Counted from the first letter of the stretch, positions 7,821-15,789 are shown. The stretch is DNA of 19,143 nt from Nitrospiraceae bacterium (GCA_014534095.1 JACVSD010000024.1:1-19143); one strand, 5' to 3'. Numbers and translations: made by a program. The notes: generated by a model from the letters alone, not told the origin.

Positions 7821-9191
7821 ATGATCAGGTCGCGCTGCTACTACTGCCTCCGCCTCTGCGCCGTTCTCGGCCTGCTGCTCTTCACGAATGGCATCCAGGC
7901 AGCGGATCCCCACGAGTATGTATTGTCTAATGGCATGAAGGTGCTGTTGGTCGAAGCCCCCAAAGCTCCCGTGGCCACCGTGCAGGTCTGGTACAAAGTC
8001 GGTTCACGCAATGAAGTCATGGGGCGGGCCGGGCTTTCGCACATGCTCGAGCACATGATGTTCAAGGGAACGGCAAAGTATCCGAAAGGTTCGTTTTCTC
8101 GGCTGGTCCGGAAAAATGGCGGCATTGACAACGCCTTTACCAGCCAGGATTTTACCGCCTACTTCGAGAATCTGGCCGCCGATCGGGTTGAATTGGCCCT
8201 TGAAATGGAAGCGGACCGCATGCAAGGGCTTCTCCTCAACAACAGCGACTTTCAGACTGAGCGCGACGTGGTGAAAGAAGAGCGCCGACTCCGCACGGAA
8301 GACGATCCACAAGGGGCACTCGTTGAAGCGTTATTCGCGCAAGCATTTTTGAGCCATCCCTACCATTGGCCGGTGATTGGCTGGTTTGCCGATTTAGATG
8401 CGATGTCCCTCGATGATTTACAACGTCACTACGATACCTTCTATTCTCCCAATAATGCGACGCTCATCGTGGTGGGGGACATCAAGGCCGATACATTATT
8501 CCCCACTATCAAACGGTTGTTCGAGCCGATTCCCAAGGGGCCGACGCCCAAGCAACCGCTGCCCGCCGAACCGGAACAGCGGGGAGAGCGCCGGTTCTTT
8601 CTCAAACGAGAAGCCCAGGTGCCCTTCGTGATGATGGGGTTCCGTGTCCCCAATTATGCCAGTGAGGACTCCTACGCCCTTGACGTGCTGGAATCCATTC
8701 TGTCTCGGGGTAAGAGTTCACGCCTCTATCAAAGCCTGGTATACGACCAGAAAGCGTCTCTGGCCGTCGGCGCCGAATATAGCCTGATGCAGACAGATCC
8801 CAGTCTCTTTTATTTCTTCGCGGTGGTCACACCCGGCCAGAAGGTGGAATCCGTTGAAGAAGCGATCCACCGTGAAATTGCTCGACTACAAGACGAACCT
8901 CCGACCGACACAGAGCTCCAGCGGGCGAAGAATCAGATCGAAGCCGCTCGTGTATTTGAGCAGGATTCCAACTTTAGGAGTGCCATGCTGCTCGGACAGG
9001 CGGAAACGATCGGCGCCGGCTGGCGACGAGTCGATGAGTTTCTGGAACGCATCCGCTCAGTCACCGCGAAAGATGTCCAGCGGGTGGCCAAGCAATACCT
9101 GACCGAGGACAACCGGACGGTCGGCATTTTGATCCCGCTCCCTCCGAAGCCGGAAGCCGTCCCGACCACATCCCAGCACGGAAAATCCTGA
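7821..9191 (+). CDS. M16 family zinc metallopeptidase, catalytic subunit
   Basis: A 456-residue exported or periplasmic protease of the pitrilysin/processing-peptidase family (M16B). A signal peptide is evident (hydrophobic LCAVLGLLLFTNGIQA, cleavage near residue 28). The inverted zinc motif HxxEH is present as HMLEH at residues 74-78, and the third ligand Glu lies 75 residues further on (Glu153, in VVKEERR), the canonical HxxEH-x74-E spacing. The C-terminal half has the second M16 domain (SRGKSSRLYQSLVYDQKASL). The next gene, 4 bp downstream, encodes a related protein without these ligands, which suggests an active/inactive heterodimer. The substrate is unknown. It is distinct from PqqL-type long M16 proteins, being single-length. 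Confidence 0.92.
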   Translation: MIRSRCYYCLRLCAVLGLLLFTNGIQAADPHEYVLSNGMKVLLVEAPKAPVATVQVWYKVGSRNEVMGRAGLSHMLEHMMFKGTAKYPKGSFSRLVRKNGGIDNAFTSQDFTAYFENLAADRVELALEMEADRMQGLLLNNSDFQTERDVVKEERRLRTEDDPQGALVEALFAQAFLSHPYHWPVIGWFADLDAMSLDDLQRHYDTFYSPNNATLIVVGDIKADTLFPTIKRLFEPIPKGPTPKQPLPAEPEQRGERRFFLKREAQVPFVMMGFRVPNYASEDSYALDVLESILSRGKSSRLYQSLVYDQKASLAVGAEYSLMQTDPSLFYFFAVVTPGQKVESVEEAIHREIARLQDEPPTDTELQRAKNQIEAARVFEQDSNFRSAMLLGQAETIGAGWRRVDEFLERIRSVTAKDVQRVAKQYLTEDNRTVGILIPLPPKPEAVPTTSQHGKS

Positions 9192-9195
9192 ATTC

Positions 9196-10581
9196 ATGCC
9201 CCTTGCCTCACCATGTAGAACGAGACTGCGCCTCCTGTGGCGGCGTGCCGCGTCCCTCTTTTCATGCCTGGTGACATTGGTTGTTCTGCAGGCGCTTCTG
9301 CCGTCGACGGGGCATTCAGCGGATATCTCTCCGATCAAAGTCACAACCCCGAACGGCATGACGGTGTTGGTTTTGGAACAGCATTACTTGCCGATTGTGG
9401 AAATTCATGCCCTGATCAAGGCCGGCTCAGCCCAGGACCCGGCTGAAAGAGCCGGCGTCGCAAACCTGGTGGCCAGCCTCCTCGATGAGGGCACCACGAC
9501 GAGGACCTCAAAACAGCTCGCCGAACAAATCGATTTTGTGGGCGGCTCCCTGGAAGCGAGGGCGACCGAAGATTACACGACGGCTTCTGCTCGAATTCTC
9601 AAGAAAGACATCGACCTGGGATTCACCCTGCTGGCTGACATTCTCATGCATCCAGCCTTCCCCAAGCAGGAATTCGAACGGGTGCGGGCACAGATCCTGG
9701 GGGAAATCGCAAGCGACAATGACGACCCCGGTCATGTCGCCATGAAAGCTTTCAATCAACTCATTTTCCATAACCACCCCTATCGGTGGCCCGTACAAGG
9801 TACAGAAGACACCGTAGGCAAGATCACGCCGGCAGATGTGCAGGGGTTCTACGCCAAGGAATATCTGCCCAACCAGACCATTCTGACGATCGTGGGAGAT
9901 GTGACCGTGGAACAGGCGGCGGCGCTCGTCCAGACCCATTTCGGATCCTGGAAGAAGGGCCCACCACCGAGCCGGACGGCAAAGAAGCCGAGCACCATCG
10001 ACAAGAAAGCGGTTCAGCTCATCGAAAAGGATCTGACGCAATCGACGATCGTGGTCGGACATGGGGGCATCAGCCGGACTAATCCAGATTTCTACGCTAT
10101 CACCGTCATGAATCACATCCTCGGCGCAGGCGGATTCTCATCGCGCCTCATGGATTCCATCCGCGACAAGCAAGGCCTCGCCTACGGCATCACTAGTCAT
10201 TACGACGCGCGCGCCATGCCGGGGTCATTTTGGGTGAATCTTCAAACCCGAACGGAAACGACCAACCAAGCCATTAGCGGCGTGCTGGCCGAGATTAAAG
10301 CTATGCGCGAGGCCCCGGTGAGTGACCAGGAACTCGCTGAGGCGAAATCGTTTCTCATGGGCAGTTTCCCCTTGCGCCTCGACTCCACGGCGAAGCTGGC
10401 CCAGGTGTTGGCGCAAGTAGAGTTCTTCGGGTTGGGATTTGAGTATTTCACGCAGTATCCGAAGTGGATCGACCGTGTGACCAAAGAAGACGTGCTCCGG
10501 GTCGCAAAACAGTATCTCGATCCGCAACGCTATGCCCTCGTCGTCGTCGGAAACGTATCAAAAGCCAAGGTCCGTCAATGA
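9196..10581 (+). CDS. M16 family peptidase-like protein, non-catalytic subunit
   Basis: A 461-residue partner of the preceding M16 protein. It has an N-terminal signal or anchor segment (SLFSCLVTLVVLQALL, ending near GHSA at about residue 42) and two M16 domains. At the position of the zinc motif it reads AGVANLVASLLDEGT, so the HxxEH histidines and glutamate are missing. The segment FSSRLMDSIRDKQGLAYGI in the second domain is the well-conserved Arg/Tyr region of M16B proteins that helps position substrate. This matches known M16B pairs in which one subunit carries the zinc and the other completes the active site. It starts at ATG 9196, four bases after the previous stop, and ends 26 bp before larE. 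Confidence 0.9.
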   Translation: MPLASPCRTRLRLLWRRAASLFSCLVTLVVLQALLPSTGHSADISPIKVTTPNGMTVLVLEQHYLPIVEIHALIKAGSAQDPAERAGVANLVASLLDEGTTTRTSKQLAEQIDFVGGSLEARATEDYTTASARILKKDIDLGFTLLADILMHPAFPKQEFERVRAQILGEIASDNDDPGHVAMKAFNQLIFHNHPYRWPVQGTEDTVGKITPADVQGFYAKEYLPNQTILTIVGDVTVEQAAALVQTHFGSWKKGPPPSRTAKKPSTIDKKAVQLIEKDLTQSTIVVGHGGISRTNPDFYAITVMNHILGAGGFSSRLMDSIRDKQGLAYGITSHYDARAMPGSFWVNLQTRTETTNQAISGVLAEIKAMREAPVSDQELAEAKSFLMGSFPLRLDSTAKLAQVLAQVEFFGLGFEYFTQYPKWIDRVTKEDVLRVAKQYLDPQRYALVVVGNVSKAKVRQ

Positions 10582-10607
10582 CCAGTCGCCTCCGATCATA
10601 GCTTCCT

Positions 10608-11417
10608 ATGCAACGCAGTCTCCTCCACCAGAAGCTTGACCGACTCCGTGAGATCCTTGCCGGAATGGATTCGGTGGTCGTAGCCTACTCGGGTGGCATC
10701 GACAGCACCTTCGTGCTCAAAGTCGCGCAGGAACAGTTACAGGACAGAGCCGTCGGGGTAACGGCCGTATCACCAACCTTTCCCTCCATAGAGCTTGCGC
10801 AGGCGCAACGGGTGGCGGCGGAAATCGGCGCGCGGCATGAAATCGTCAAGACGGATCAATTGAAGATGCCTGAATTCGTACGGAACGACGCCGCCCGTTG
10901 TTTTCACTGCAAAACCGATCTCTATCAACTATTGGATTCGATCCGCACCAACCGGGGTACCGCGCATATCGTCGACGGCACCAACATGGACGATCTGGGC
11001 GACGATCGTCCGGGCATCAGGGCGGCACGGGAATGGAATGTCAGAAGTCCGCTGGTCGAAGCGAATCTCGCGAAGGCCGACATTCGCACATTGGCCCTGG
11101 AAGTCGGTCTGTCGAATTGGGATAAGCCGGCCGCAGCCTGTCTGTCTTCGCGAATTCCCCGCGGCACATTAATCACCTTAGAAAAGCTGAGCCGAGTGGA
11201 GCAAGCGGAAGCCGTGCTGTATCGAGAAGGACTGCGCCATTATCGCGTACGCGATCATGGCGACATTGCCAGGATTGAAGCGGCCGGGGATGAGCTGATG
11301 CAGTTGATTGAACCCGAGCTTCGGGGGCGTGTGAGCCGGCTCCTCAAAGAAATCGGATTTCGGTTCGTGGTGGTGGACTTGGAAGGATACCGGCCCGGCG
11401 GGATCAGCCTAGGCTGA
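10608..11417 (+). CDS. larE: LarE-type ATP-dependent sulfur transferase
   Basis: A 269-residue PP-loop ATPase of the LarE family. Family members adenylate and then transfer sulfur to the pyridine dicarboxylate precursor of the nickel-pincer nucleotide cofactor of lactate racemase-type enzymes. The PP-loop VVAYSGGIDSTF spans residues 23-34. RCFHCKTDLY contributes Cys98 and Cys101, and PAAACLSSRIPRG contributes Cys178, which aligns with the sacrificial cysteine region of characterised LarE. Three cysteines together suggest the iron-sulfur cluster variant rather than the single-cysteine sacrificial type; this is inference. No larA, larB or larC lies in the window, so the cofactor's client enzyme is elsewhere or the gene has another sulfur-transfer role. 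It is convergent with atpF, with only 12 bp between stops and no visible terminator. Confidence 0.9.
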   Translation: MQRSLLHQKLDRLREILAGMDSVVVAYSGGIDSTFVLKVAQEQLQDRAVGVTAVSPTFPSIELAQAQRVAAEIGARHEIVKTDQLKMPEFVRNDAARCFHCKTDLYQLLDSIRTNRGTAHIVDGTNMDDLGDDRPGIRAAREWNVRSPLVEANLAKADIRTLALEVGLSNWDKPAAACLSSRIPRGTLITLEKLSRVEQAEAVLYREGLRHYRVRDHGDIARIEAAGDELMQLIEPELRGRVSRLLKEIGFRFVVVDLEGYRPGGISLG

Positions 11418-11429
11418 ACCGCCGAGCAC

Positions 11430-11936
11430 CTACCGCTGATAAGACTTCGCTAACGCTTCGAGAGCCTCGTCGGCAAACCGCCGGTGGTCGGCATCAGTCA
11501 GGCTGCGCTGCACGACCTTTTCAGCCACCATCAACGCCAGCTCCGTCGTCTGAGTACGAATGTCCTGAATGGCCTTTCGCCGCTCTTGGTCGATATCGCG
11601 GGTCGCGTCGCCTTTGATCCGCTCCGCCTCCGTGGTGAGACGCTGTTCGTTCTCCTCTAACAAGCGCTGGGCCCGCTCCTTCGCTGCGGCAAGAATGCCC
11701 TCGGCCTCCTTGGCGGCGGCACTCAACTTCGCTTCATATTCCTTAAGCCGCCGGTCCGCCTCGGATCGGTGACGTTCGGCCTGATCAAGACTATCCTTAA
11801 TCTTCTTTTCCCGTTCTTCCAGCACGCTAAGAATGCCGGGAAAGGCGAATTTGTAGAGGACGAAGAATAGAATCGCAAATGAGACGACCTCCCAAAAAAT
11901 CAGAGAGGTGAAGAACTGAGATTCAAACTGCGGCAT
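11430..11936 (-). CDS. atpF: ATP synthase F0 subunit b
   Basis: Peripheral stalk subunit of the F-type ATP synthase, 168 residues. A single N-terminal membrane helix (about residues 9-31, LIFWEVVSFAILFFVLYKFAF) is followed by a PGILSVLEEREKKI hinge. A long charged coiled coil then reaches the C-terminus, where it would meet the delta subunit. The ATG at 11936 has GAAGG 6 nt upstream. It is the last gene of the atpI-atpB-atpE-atpF run. The F1 genes do not follow, because larE lies convergent directly downstream. Only one b-type gene is seen here, consistent with a b homodimer. Confidence 0.95.
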   Translation of the reverse strand: MPQFESQFFTSLIFWEVVSFAILFFVLYKFAFPGILSVLEEREKKIKDSLDQAERHRSEADRRLKEYEAKLSAAAKEAEGILAAAKERAQRLLEENEQRLTTEAERIKGDATRDIDQERRKAIQDIRTQTTELALMVAEKVVQRSLTDADHRRFADEALEALAKSYQR

Positions 11937-11965
11937 ATTGTACCTTCAAGCTCAGGGCGCGCACC

Positions 11966-12001
11966 AAAGGCCGAGCTGGGCGATGGCCCGGCTCCGCCTT
12001 T
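11966..12001 (-). promoter_or_regulatory. Intercistronic hairpin between atpE and atpF
   Basis: In the mRNA sense, AAAGGC-G-GAGC-C-GGGC, loop CATC, then GCCC-A-GCTC-G-GCCTTT. This makes 14 base pairs interrupted by two single mismatches, with a four-base loop. It starts about 9 nt after the atpE stop and ends about 29 nt before the atpF start. There is only UUU after the stem, not a full U-tract, so it looks more like a 3'-end protection or processing element, or a weak attenuator, than a strong terminator. Confidence 0.65.
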
Positions 12002-12010
12002 AGCCAACCC

Positions 12011-12241
12011 TTATTTCCGAAGTCCCATGATGATAAACGCAATGACGAGCCCATATAACGCAATGGCTTCGACCAGGGCAAATCCAATCCACATATACTT
12101 GCCGACACGGCCTTCGGCTTCGGGCTGACGCGCCACCGCTTCAATCATTTTGCCGAAAATATACCCGATGCCGACGCCCGCCCCCGCAAACCCGGCCGCC
12201 GCCAATCCCATGCCCAATAACGCTGCTGCTGCTGAATCCAT
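12011..12241 (-). CDS. atpE: ATP synthase F0 subunit c
   Basis: Proteolipid forming the rotor ring of the ATP synthase, 76 residues with two membrane helices joined by the polar loop ARQPE (residues 37-41). The ion-binding carboxylate is Glu58 in FALVEAIALYGL. The Na+-type signature (Gln in helix 1, Glu-Ser/Thr in helix 2) is absent: GIGYIFG and VEA are seen instead, so proton coupling is inferred. The ATG at 12241 is preceded by GGGAGGAG about 9 nt away. An upstream in-frame GTG at 12274 would add 11 charged residues and has no ribosome site. A strong hairpin follows the gene. Confidence 0.95.
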   Translation of the reverse strand: MDSAAAALLGMGLAAAGFAGAGVGIGYIFGKMIEAVARQPEAEGRVGKYMWIGFALVEAIALYGLVIAFIIMGLRK

Positions 12242-12277
12242 TGTCTCTGGCTCCTCCCTTGTCTGTACCGACACGCG

Positions 12278-13027
12278 TCAATGTGCGTGCTCGTCATGAC
12301 CATGCAAGTGAAAGGCGTCTCCCAAATAGACGCACGTTAGCACGGTGAAAATATAGGCTTGAATAAACGCAATACCGAGTTCTAACCCGTTCATGGCAAT
12401 CGTGAAGGCAAACGGCAGCCATCCGATCAGCATTCCCCCGCTAATGGCCAGACCGAAGAGCACGCCGAGGATGACATGTCCTGCCGTCATGTTGGCAAAG
12501 AGCCGCACGGCCAGGGAGATCGGGCGGGCGAGCTGGCTGATCAATTCAATCGGCACCATCAACGGTAGCAACCATGCCGGCGTGCCGGGCGGCACGAGGA
12601 TACCCAGGAACTTGCCTCCATGGAGGACAAACCCCATGACGAGGCTCAGTCCGTAGACCACAATGGCAAAGACGGCCGTGACGACGATCTGGCTCGTGAC
12701 CGTATAGGCACCGGGAATCAGACCGATCAGGTTGCAGAACAAGATAAAGAGAAACAGCGTGGCCACCAGCGGGAAAAATTTCATCCCGCCTTCCCCCATC
12801 GTATCGAGGATAATGCCACGGATGAAATCGACCAGCATTTCGCCGAGGCTCTGCAATTTTCCAGGCACCAGCCGGCGAGACGACCCGGCCATGATCATCA
12901 ACACGGTGATGATGGCCACCACCACCCACATCATGACCACCGCTTTATTGATGGAGATATCAATGCCGCCGACCGTGAGGGGGATGAAATTATGTAGTTC
13001 GAACGGATGGAGCGGGCTTTCTTCCAT
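12278..13027 (-). CDS. atpB: ATP synthase F0 subunit a
   Basis: The stator channel subunit of F0, 249 residues with five or six membrane helices. The essential arginine is in ISLAVRLFANMTAGHVI (about residue 175), facing the c-ring glutamate. The region GIAFIQAYIFTVLTCVYLGDAF near the C-terminus is the conserved final helix. The protein ends in a histidine-rich tail (LHGHDEHAH). Length agrees with the family. It lies 19 bp after atpI and 36 bp before atpE. Confidence 0.96.
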   Translation of the reverse strand: MEESPLHPFELHNFIPLTVGGIDISINKAVVMMWVVVAIITVLMIMAGSSRRLVPGKLQSLGEMLVDFIRGIILDTMGEGGMKFFPLVATLFLFILFCNLIGLIPGAYTVTSQIVVTAVFAIVVYGLSLVMGFVLHGGKFLGILVPPGTPAWLLPLMVPIELISQLARPISLAVRLFANMTAGHVILGVLFGLAISGGMLIGWLPFAFTIAMNGLELGIAFIQAYIFTVLTCVYLGDAFHLHGHDEHAH

Positions 13028-13046
13028 TAAGACTTCCTTACCTATC

Positions 13047-13277
13047 CTATTTTCCAGAACTATTTTGCCAGCGCTGCGCCGACCGATACGCGTTTCTTAC
13101 ACCAGCCGCCGCGCCGAACCCAAGCCCGAGCACAAGCCCCCAGGGGGTCGAATCCAACAGATACGTATCCACCACCCACCCCAGCCCACCACCGACGATG
13201 AGCGCTGCCAACAGTTCCGTCCCGATTCGAACGGCCTGGCCGAGGCCCGCGTAAAAAGGATCGTGAGAAGGCGGCAT
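13047..13277 (-). CDS. atpI: AtpI/AtpZ-type ATP synthase assembly protein
   Basis: A 76-residue protein with two membrane helices (about residues 19-37 LLAALIVGGGLGWVVDTYLL and 45-62 GLVLGLGFGAAAG), as in the small AtpI/AtpZ proteins encoded ahead of F0 genes, which help c-ring assembly or Mg2+ uptake. The GG-x-GW-x-x-D motif near residues 29-36 is typical. The start is at ATG 13277 with GGGA 5 nt upstream; a frame extending to 13343 lacks family-like sequence. It is the first gene of the operon, with a promoter about 70 nt upstream. Confidence 0.88.
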   Translation of the reverse strand: MPPSHDPFYAGLGQAVRIGTELLAALIVGGGLGWVVDTYLLDSTPWGLVLGLGFGAAAGVRNAYRSAQRWQNSSGK

Positions 13278-13342
13278 GTACGTCCCACGGATGGCGAGCG
13301 CTCGGCAAGCTCGAGCACGGCACTGCCAATGATGGGCGCGCA

Positions 13343-13372
13343 ATTCAAGCAGAATCGCGATTGGAATGTCAA
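13343..13372 (-). promoter_or_regulatory. Promoter for the atpI-atpB-atpE-atpF operon
   Basis: Minus-strand TTGACA (13372-13367), an 18-nt spacer and TTGAAT (13348-13343, a 4/6 match), followed by a leader of about 60 nt to the atpI ATG. The -35 overlaps the perfect 8-bp palindrome AAGCGCTT (13371-13378). A second AGCGCT copy lies at 13382-13387, so a repressor or activator site is possible. Confidence 0.55.
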
Positions 13373-13434
13373 GCGCTTACAAGCGCTGTGCGCCAGCGAA
13401 CGGCCTCAGGTATAGTGGTGACCGGTTGAGTATA

Positions 13435-14907
13435 ATGATCAAACCTACGGCAGCCTCATTTCTTCATGGTCCACCGACACCCTTGATGGTGACCATCCCA
13501 CGGTCAGGTTCGAGTCCTTTTGCATACTATGCCGCCATTGCCTCGGCCGGCACGCCGTCCTTTCTCTTTGAAAGCGGCAATGCGAGGACCACCACCGGCC
13601 GGTATTCGTTTCTAGCGTCCGAACCCTACGCGGTCCTAGAGGGCAAAGATCAGAGGTGGACGAGACGAACAGTGGACGGCCATGAAGAACACGGCTCCGC
13701 CCCGTTTCAGCAGCTGGCTCGACTATGCGGCCACCCTGTCATACACCGGCCGCCCGACGTGCCCCCGTTCTTTGGAGGAGCAGTCGGTTATATGAGCTAT
13801 GACCTCGTCCGCCAGTTCGAGACGTTGCCTACGACGAGCCACGACGATCTCGACATGCCAGATCTCCAATTTGCGTTTTATGATCTCATTGCGGCCCTTG
13901 ACCACGACCAAGGCCATCTCGTCCTGATATATTGTCCCCCGCTCGAGCGGTTTTTGGGCGAACCCCGAGAAAAACTCTATCGTGAAGGTCGTGATCGGCT
14001 CGCCGCCTTCGATGCGCGGCTCGCCCAGGCCTCCGCGGGATGGCGCCCTACAGCGTCCATGGGACCGCTCACGTTCGCCCCGGAGCAGGAACGGTCGGCG
14101 TATGAGGAACGGGTCCATCGCTGTCAGGAATACATCGCCGCCGGCGATATCTATCAGGCGAATCTCTCACATCGGTTCTCGGTAACCGAGGGGGCCTTGG
14201 CAGGGCCCGACCGGTTCCACGCAGATATGCTGACGTATGAGCGGCTGCGCCGGGTGAATCCGTCCCCTTTCTCGGGACTGCTCCGGTTCGACGAGACCAG
14301 CCTGATTAGTTCGTCGCCGGAGCGACTGGTCCGCCTGCAGGGACGCCATGCAGACACCCGCCCTATCGCCGGCACCCGGCCGCGAGGTCACACCATCGTA
14401 GAAGACCAGCGCCTGTCCGATGAGCTTCGAGACAATGAAAAGGAGCGAGCGGAGCATGTGATGCTGGTCGATCTCGAGCGGAATGACTTAGGCCGGGTCT
14501 GTGATTTCGGTACGGTCCGCGTTGACGAGTTCATGGCAGTGGAGCAGTACTCTCATGTCAGTCATCTGGTGTCCAACGTCAGTGGAACGCTCAATGAGGC
14601 GTTCACGGGCTTCGATTTGCTGCAGGCGGCCTTTCCCGGCGGCACCATTACGGGAGTGCCGAAGATTCGGTGCATGGAGGTGATCGAGGGATTGGAGCCG
14701 GTGCGCCGAGGCGCCTACACTGGCTCCATGGGATACCTGAGCTGGAGCGGCGATCTCGACTTTAATATCCTGATCCGCACGCTCGTCATCAGGAAAGGCC
14801 GTGCCCACCTTCAAGTCGGTGCGGGCATCGTGGCAGACTCAAATCCGGCACGCGAATACGATGAAACGCTGTATAAGGCGCAGGCCTTTCTGAGCGCCTT
14901 ATCCTAA
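13435..14907 (+). CDS. pabB: Chorismate-binding synthase component I (aminodeoxychorismate synthase PabB, or TrpE-like)
   Basis: A 490-residue enzyme of the TrpE/PabB/MenF family, which aminates chorismate. The N-terminal domain has the regulatory-site-like FLFESGN and TGRYSFLASEPYAV. The C-terminal chorismate-binding domain has IAAGDIYQANLSHRF, NPSPFSGLL, SSSPERLVRL, the PIAGTRPRG loop near residue 309, HVMLVDLERNDLGRV, and FPGGTITGVPKIRCMEVI. PabB was chosen because a pabC-type lyase gene follows 9 bp downstream. The PIAGT loop carries Ala where E. coli PabB has its nucleophilic Lys (PIKGT), so an anthranilate synthase cannot be excluded from the sequence alone. The glutaminase partner (PabA/TrpG) is not in the window. 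The start at ATG 13435 has only a weak ribosome site. A TATAGT at 13411-13416 may be its -10, without a clear -35. Confidence 0.85.
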   Translation: MIKPTAASFLHGPPTPLMVTIPRSGSSPFAYYAAIASAGTPSFLFESGNARTTTGRYSFLASEPYAVLEGKDQRWTRRTVDGHEEHGSAPFQQLARLCGHPVIHRPPDVPPFFGGAVGYMSYDLVRQFETLPTTSHDDLDMPDLQFAFYDLIAALDHDQGHLVLIYCPPLERFLGEPREKLYREGRDRLAAFDARLAQASAGWRPTASMGPLTFAPEQERSAYEERVHRCQEYIAAGDIYQANLSHRFSVTEGALAGPDRFHADMLTYERLRRVNPSPFSGLLRFDETSLISSSPERLVRLQGRHADTRPIAGTRPRGHTIVEDQRLSDELRDNEKERAEHVMLVDLERNDLGRVCDFGTVRVDEFMAVEQYSHVSHLVSNVSGTLNEAFTGFDLLQAAFPGGTITGVPKIRCMEVIEGLEPVRRGAYTGSMGYLSWSGDLDFNILIRTLVIRKGRAHLQVGAGIVADSNPAREYDETLYKAQAFLSALS

Positions 14908-14916
14908 GACGGCACC

Positions 14917-15789
14917 ATGTGGATTTATCTCAATGACCGATTCGTGCAAGACGCGGACGCCGTCGTCTCGGTGTTCGACCATGGCTTTCTCTACGGGGAC
15001 GGCGTCTACGAGACGATTCGGTCATACGGACACCGGATCTTTATGCCCGATGAGCATATTACGCGGTTGTATCGATCCGCTGAAGCCATTGGACTGGCCA
15101 TTCCTATTCCATATAAGAGCTGGCCCGATTTGCTCCACGACGCCATGGCTCGCAACGACGTCGGGAATCCTCAACGGGACGCCTATCTCAGGATCACCGT
15201 TTCGCGGGGCGTCGGAGAAATCGGGCTCGATCCTGCGCTCTGCCCTCTTCCCACCGTGGTCATTATGGCCAAACCTCTCGTGCCGGCACCTCCGACCTTC
15301 TATGAGACGGGTGTTACCCTCATTGTGGCTCAGACGAGGCGCAATCTTGCGAGCGCCCTCTCCCCGCAGATCAAATCGACCAACTTTTTGAACAACATCT
15401 TGGCGAAGCGGGAGGCCATTGCCGCGGGCGCGTTCGACAGCATTCTCCTGAACTGGGAAAATCAAATAACAGAATGCACGGTCAGCAATCTCTTCTTTGT
15501 CGCGAACGGAACGCTGTGCACGCCATCGGTCGATTGCGGCCTTCTGGACGGCATTACGCGCAATATCGTGATTCAACTCGCGAAAGAAGCCGCAATCTCG
15601 GTTGAGGAAGGACGATTCATAGCGGACCGATTATTCGGAGCCGATGAATGTTTTCTGACCAATACAAGCATGGAGATCATGCCGGTATCCACCGTGGATC
15701 GTCGGCCGATCGGTCTCGGCAGACCCGGTCCGGTCACCCGTCACCTGCAGTCCATTTTTCGCGCACAACGCGGCCGTTTTTTGGGCTGA
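14917..15789 (+). CDS. Class IV PLP-dependent enzyme (4-amino-4-deoxychorismate lyase or branched-chain/D-amino acid aminotransferase)
   Basis: A 290-residue fold-type IV PLP enzyme. The N-terminus has SVFDHGFLYGDGVYETIR, typical of the class. The Schiff-base lysine is Lys153 in SPQIKSTNFLNN. The cofactor-binding Glu186 is in ITECTVSNLFFV, and LLDGITRNIVIQLA follows. Fold-type IV members are hard to tell apart. The immediate upstream pabB-type gene (9 bp gap) argues for aminodeoxychorismate lyase (PabC), which releases p-aminobenzoate for folate synthesis. A branched-chain or D-amino acid aminotransferase remains possible because the motifs are shared. Confidence 0.87.
   Translation: MWIYLNDRFVQDADAVVSVFDHGFLYGDGVYETIRSYGHRIFMPDEHITRLYRSAEAIGLAIPIPYKSWPDLLHDAMARNDVGNPQRDAYLRITVSRGVGEIGLDPALCPLPTVVIMAKPLVPAPPTFYETGVTLIVAQTRRNLASALSPQIKSTNFLNNILAKREAIAAGAFDSILLNWENQITECTVSNLFFVANGTLCTPSVDCGLLDGITRNIVIQLAKEAAISVEEGRFIADRLFGADECFLTNTSMEIMPVSTVDRRPIGLGRPGPVTRHLQSIFRAQRGRFLG

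Noticed and set aside
6939..7913. 324-residue minus-strand open frame over rlmN
   Set aside because: The plus strand encodes a complete RlmN with its radical SAM cluster and methyl-carrier cysteine.
11418..11429. Terminator between larE and atpF
   Set aside because: Only 12 bp separate the stops and no hairpin with a U-tract is visible on either strand.
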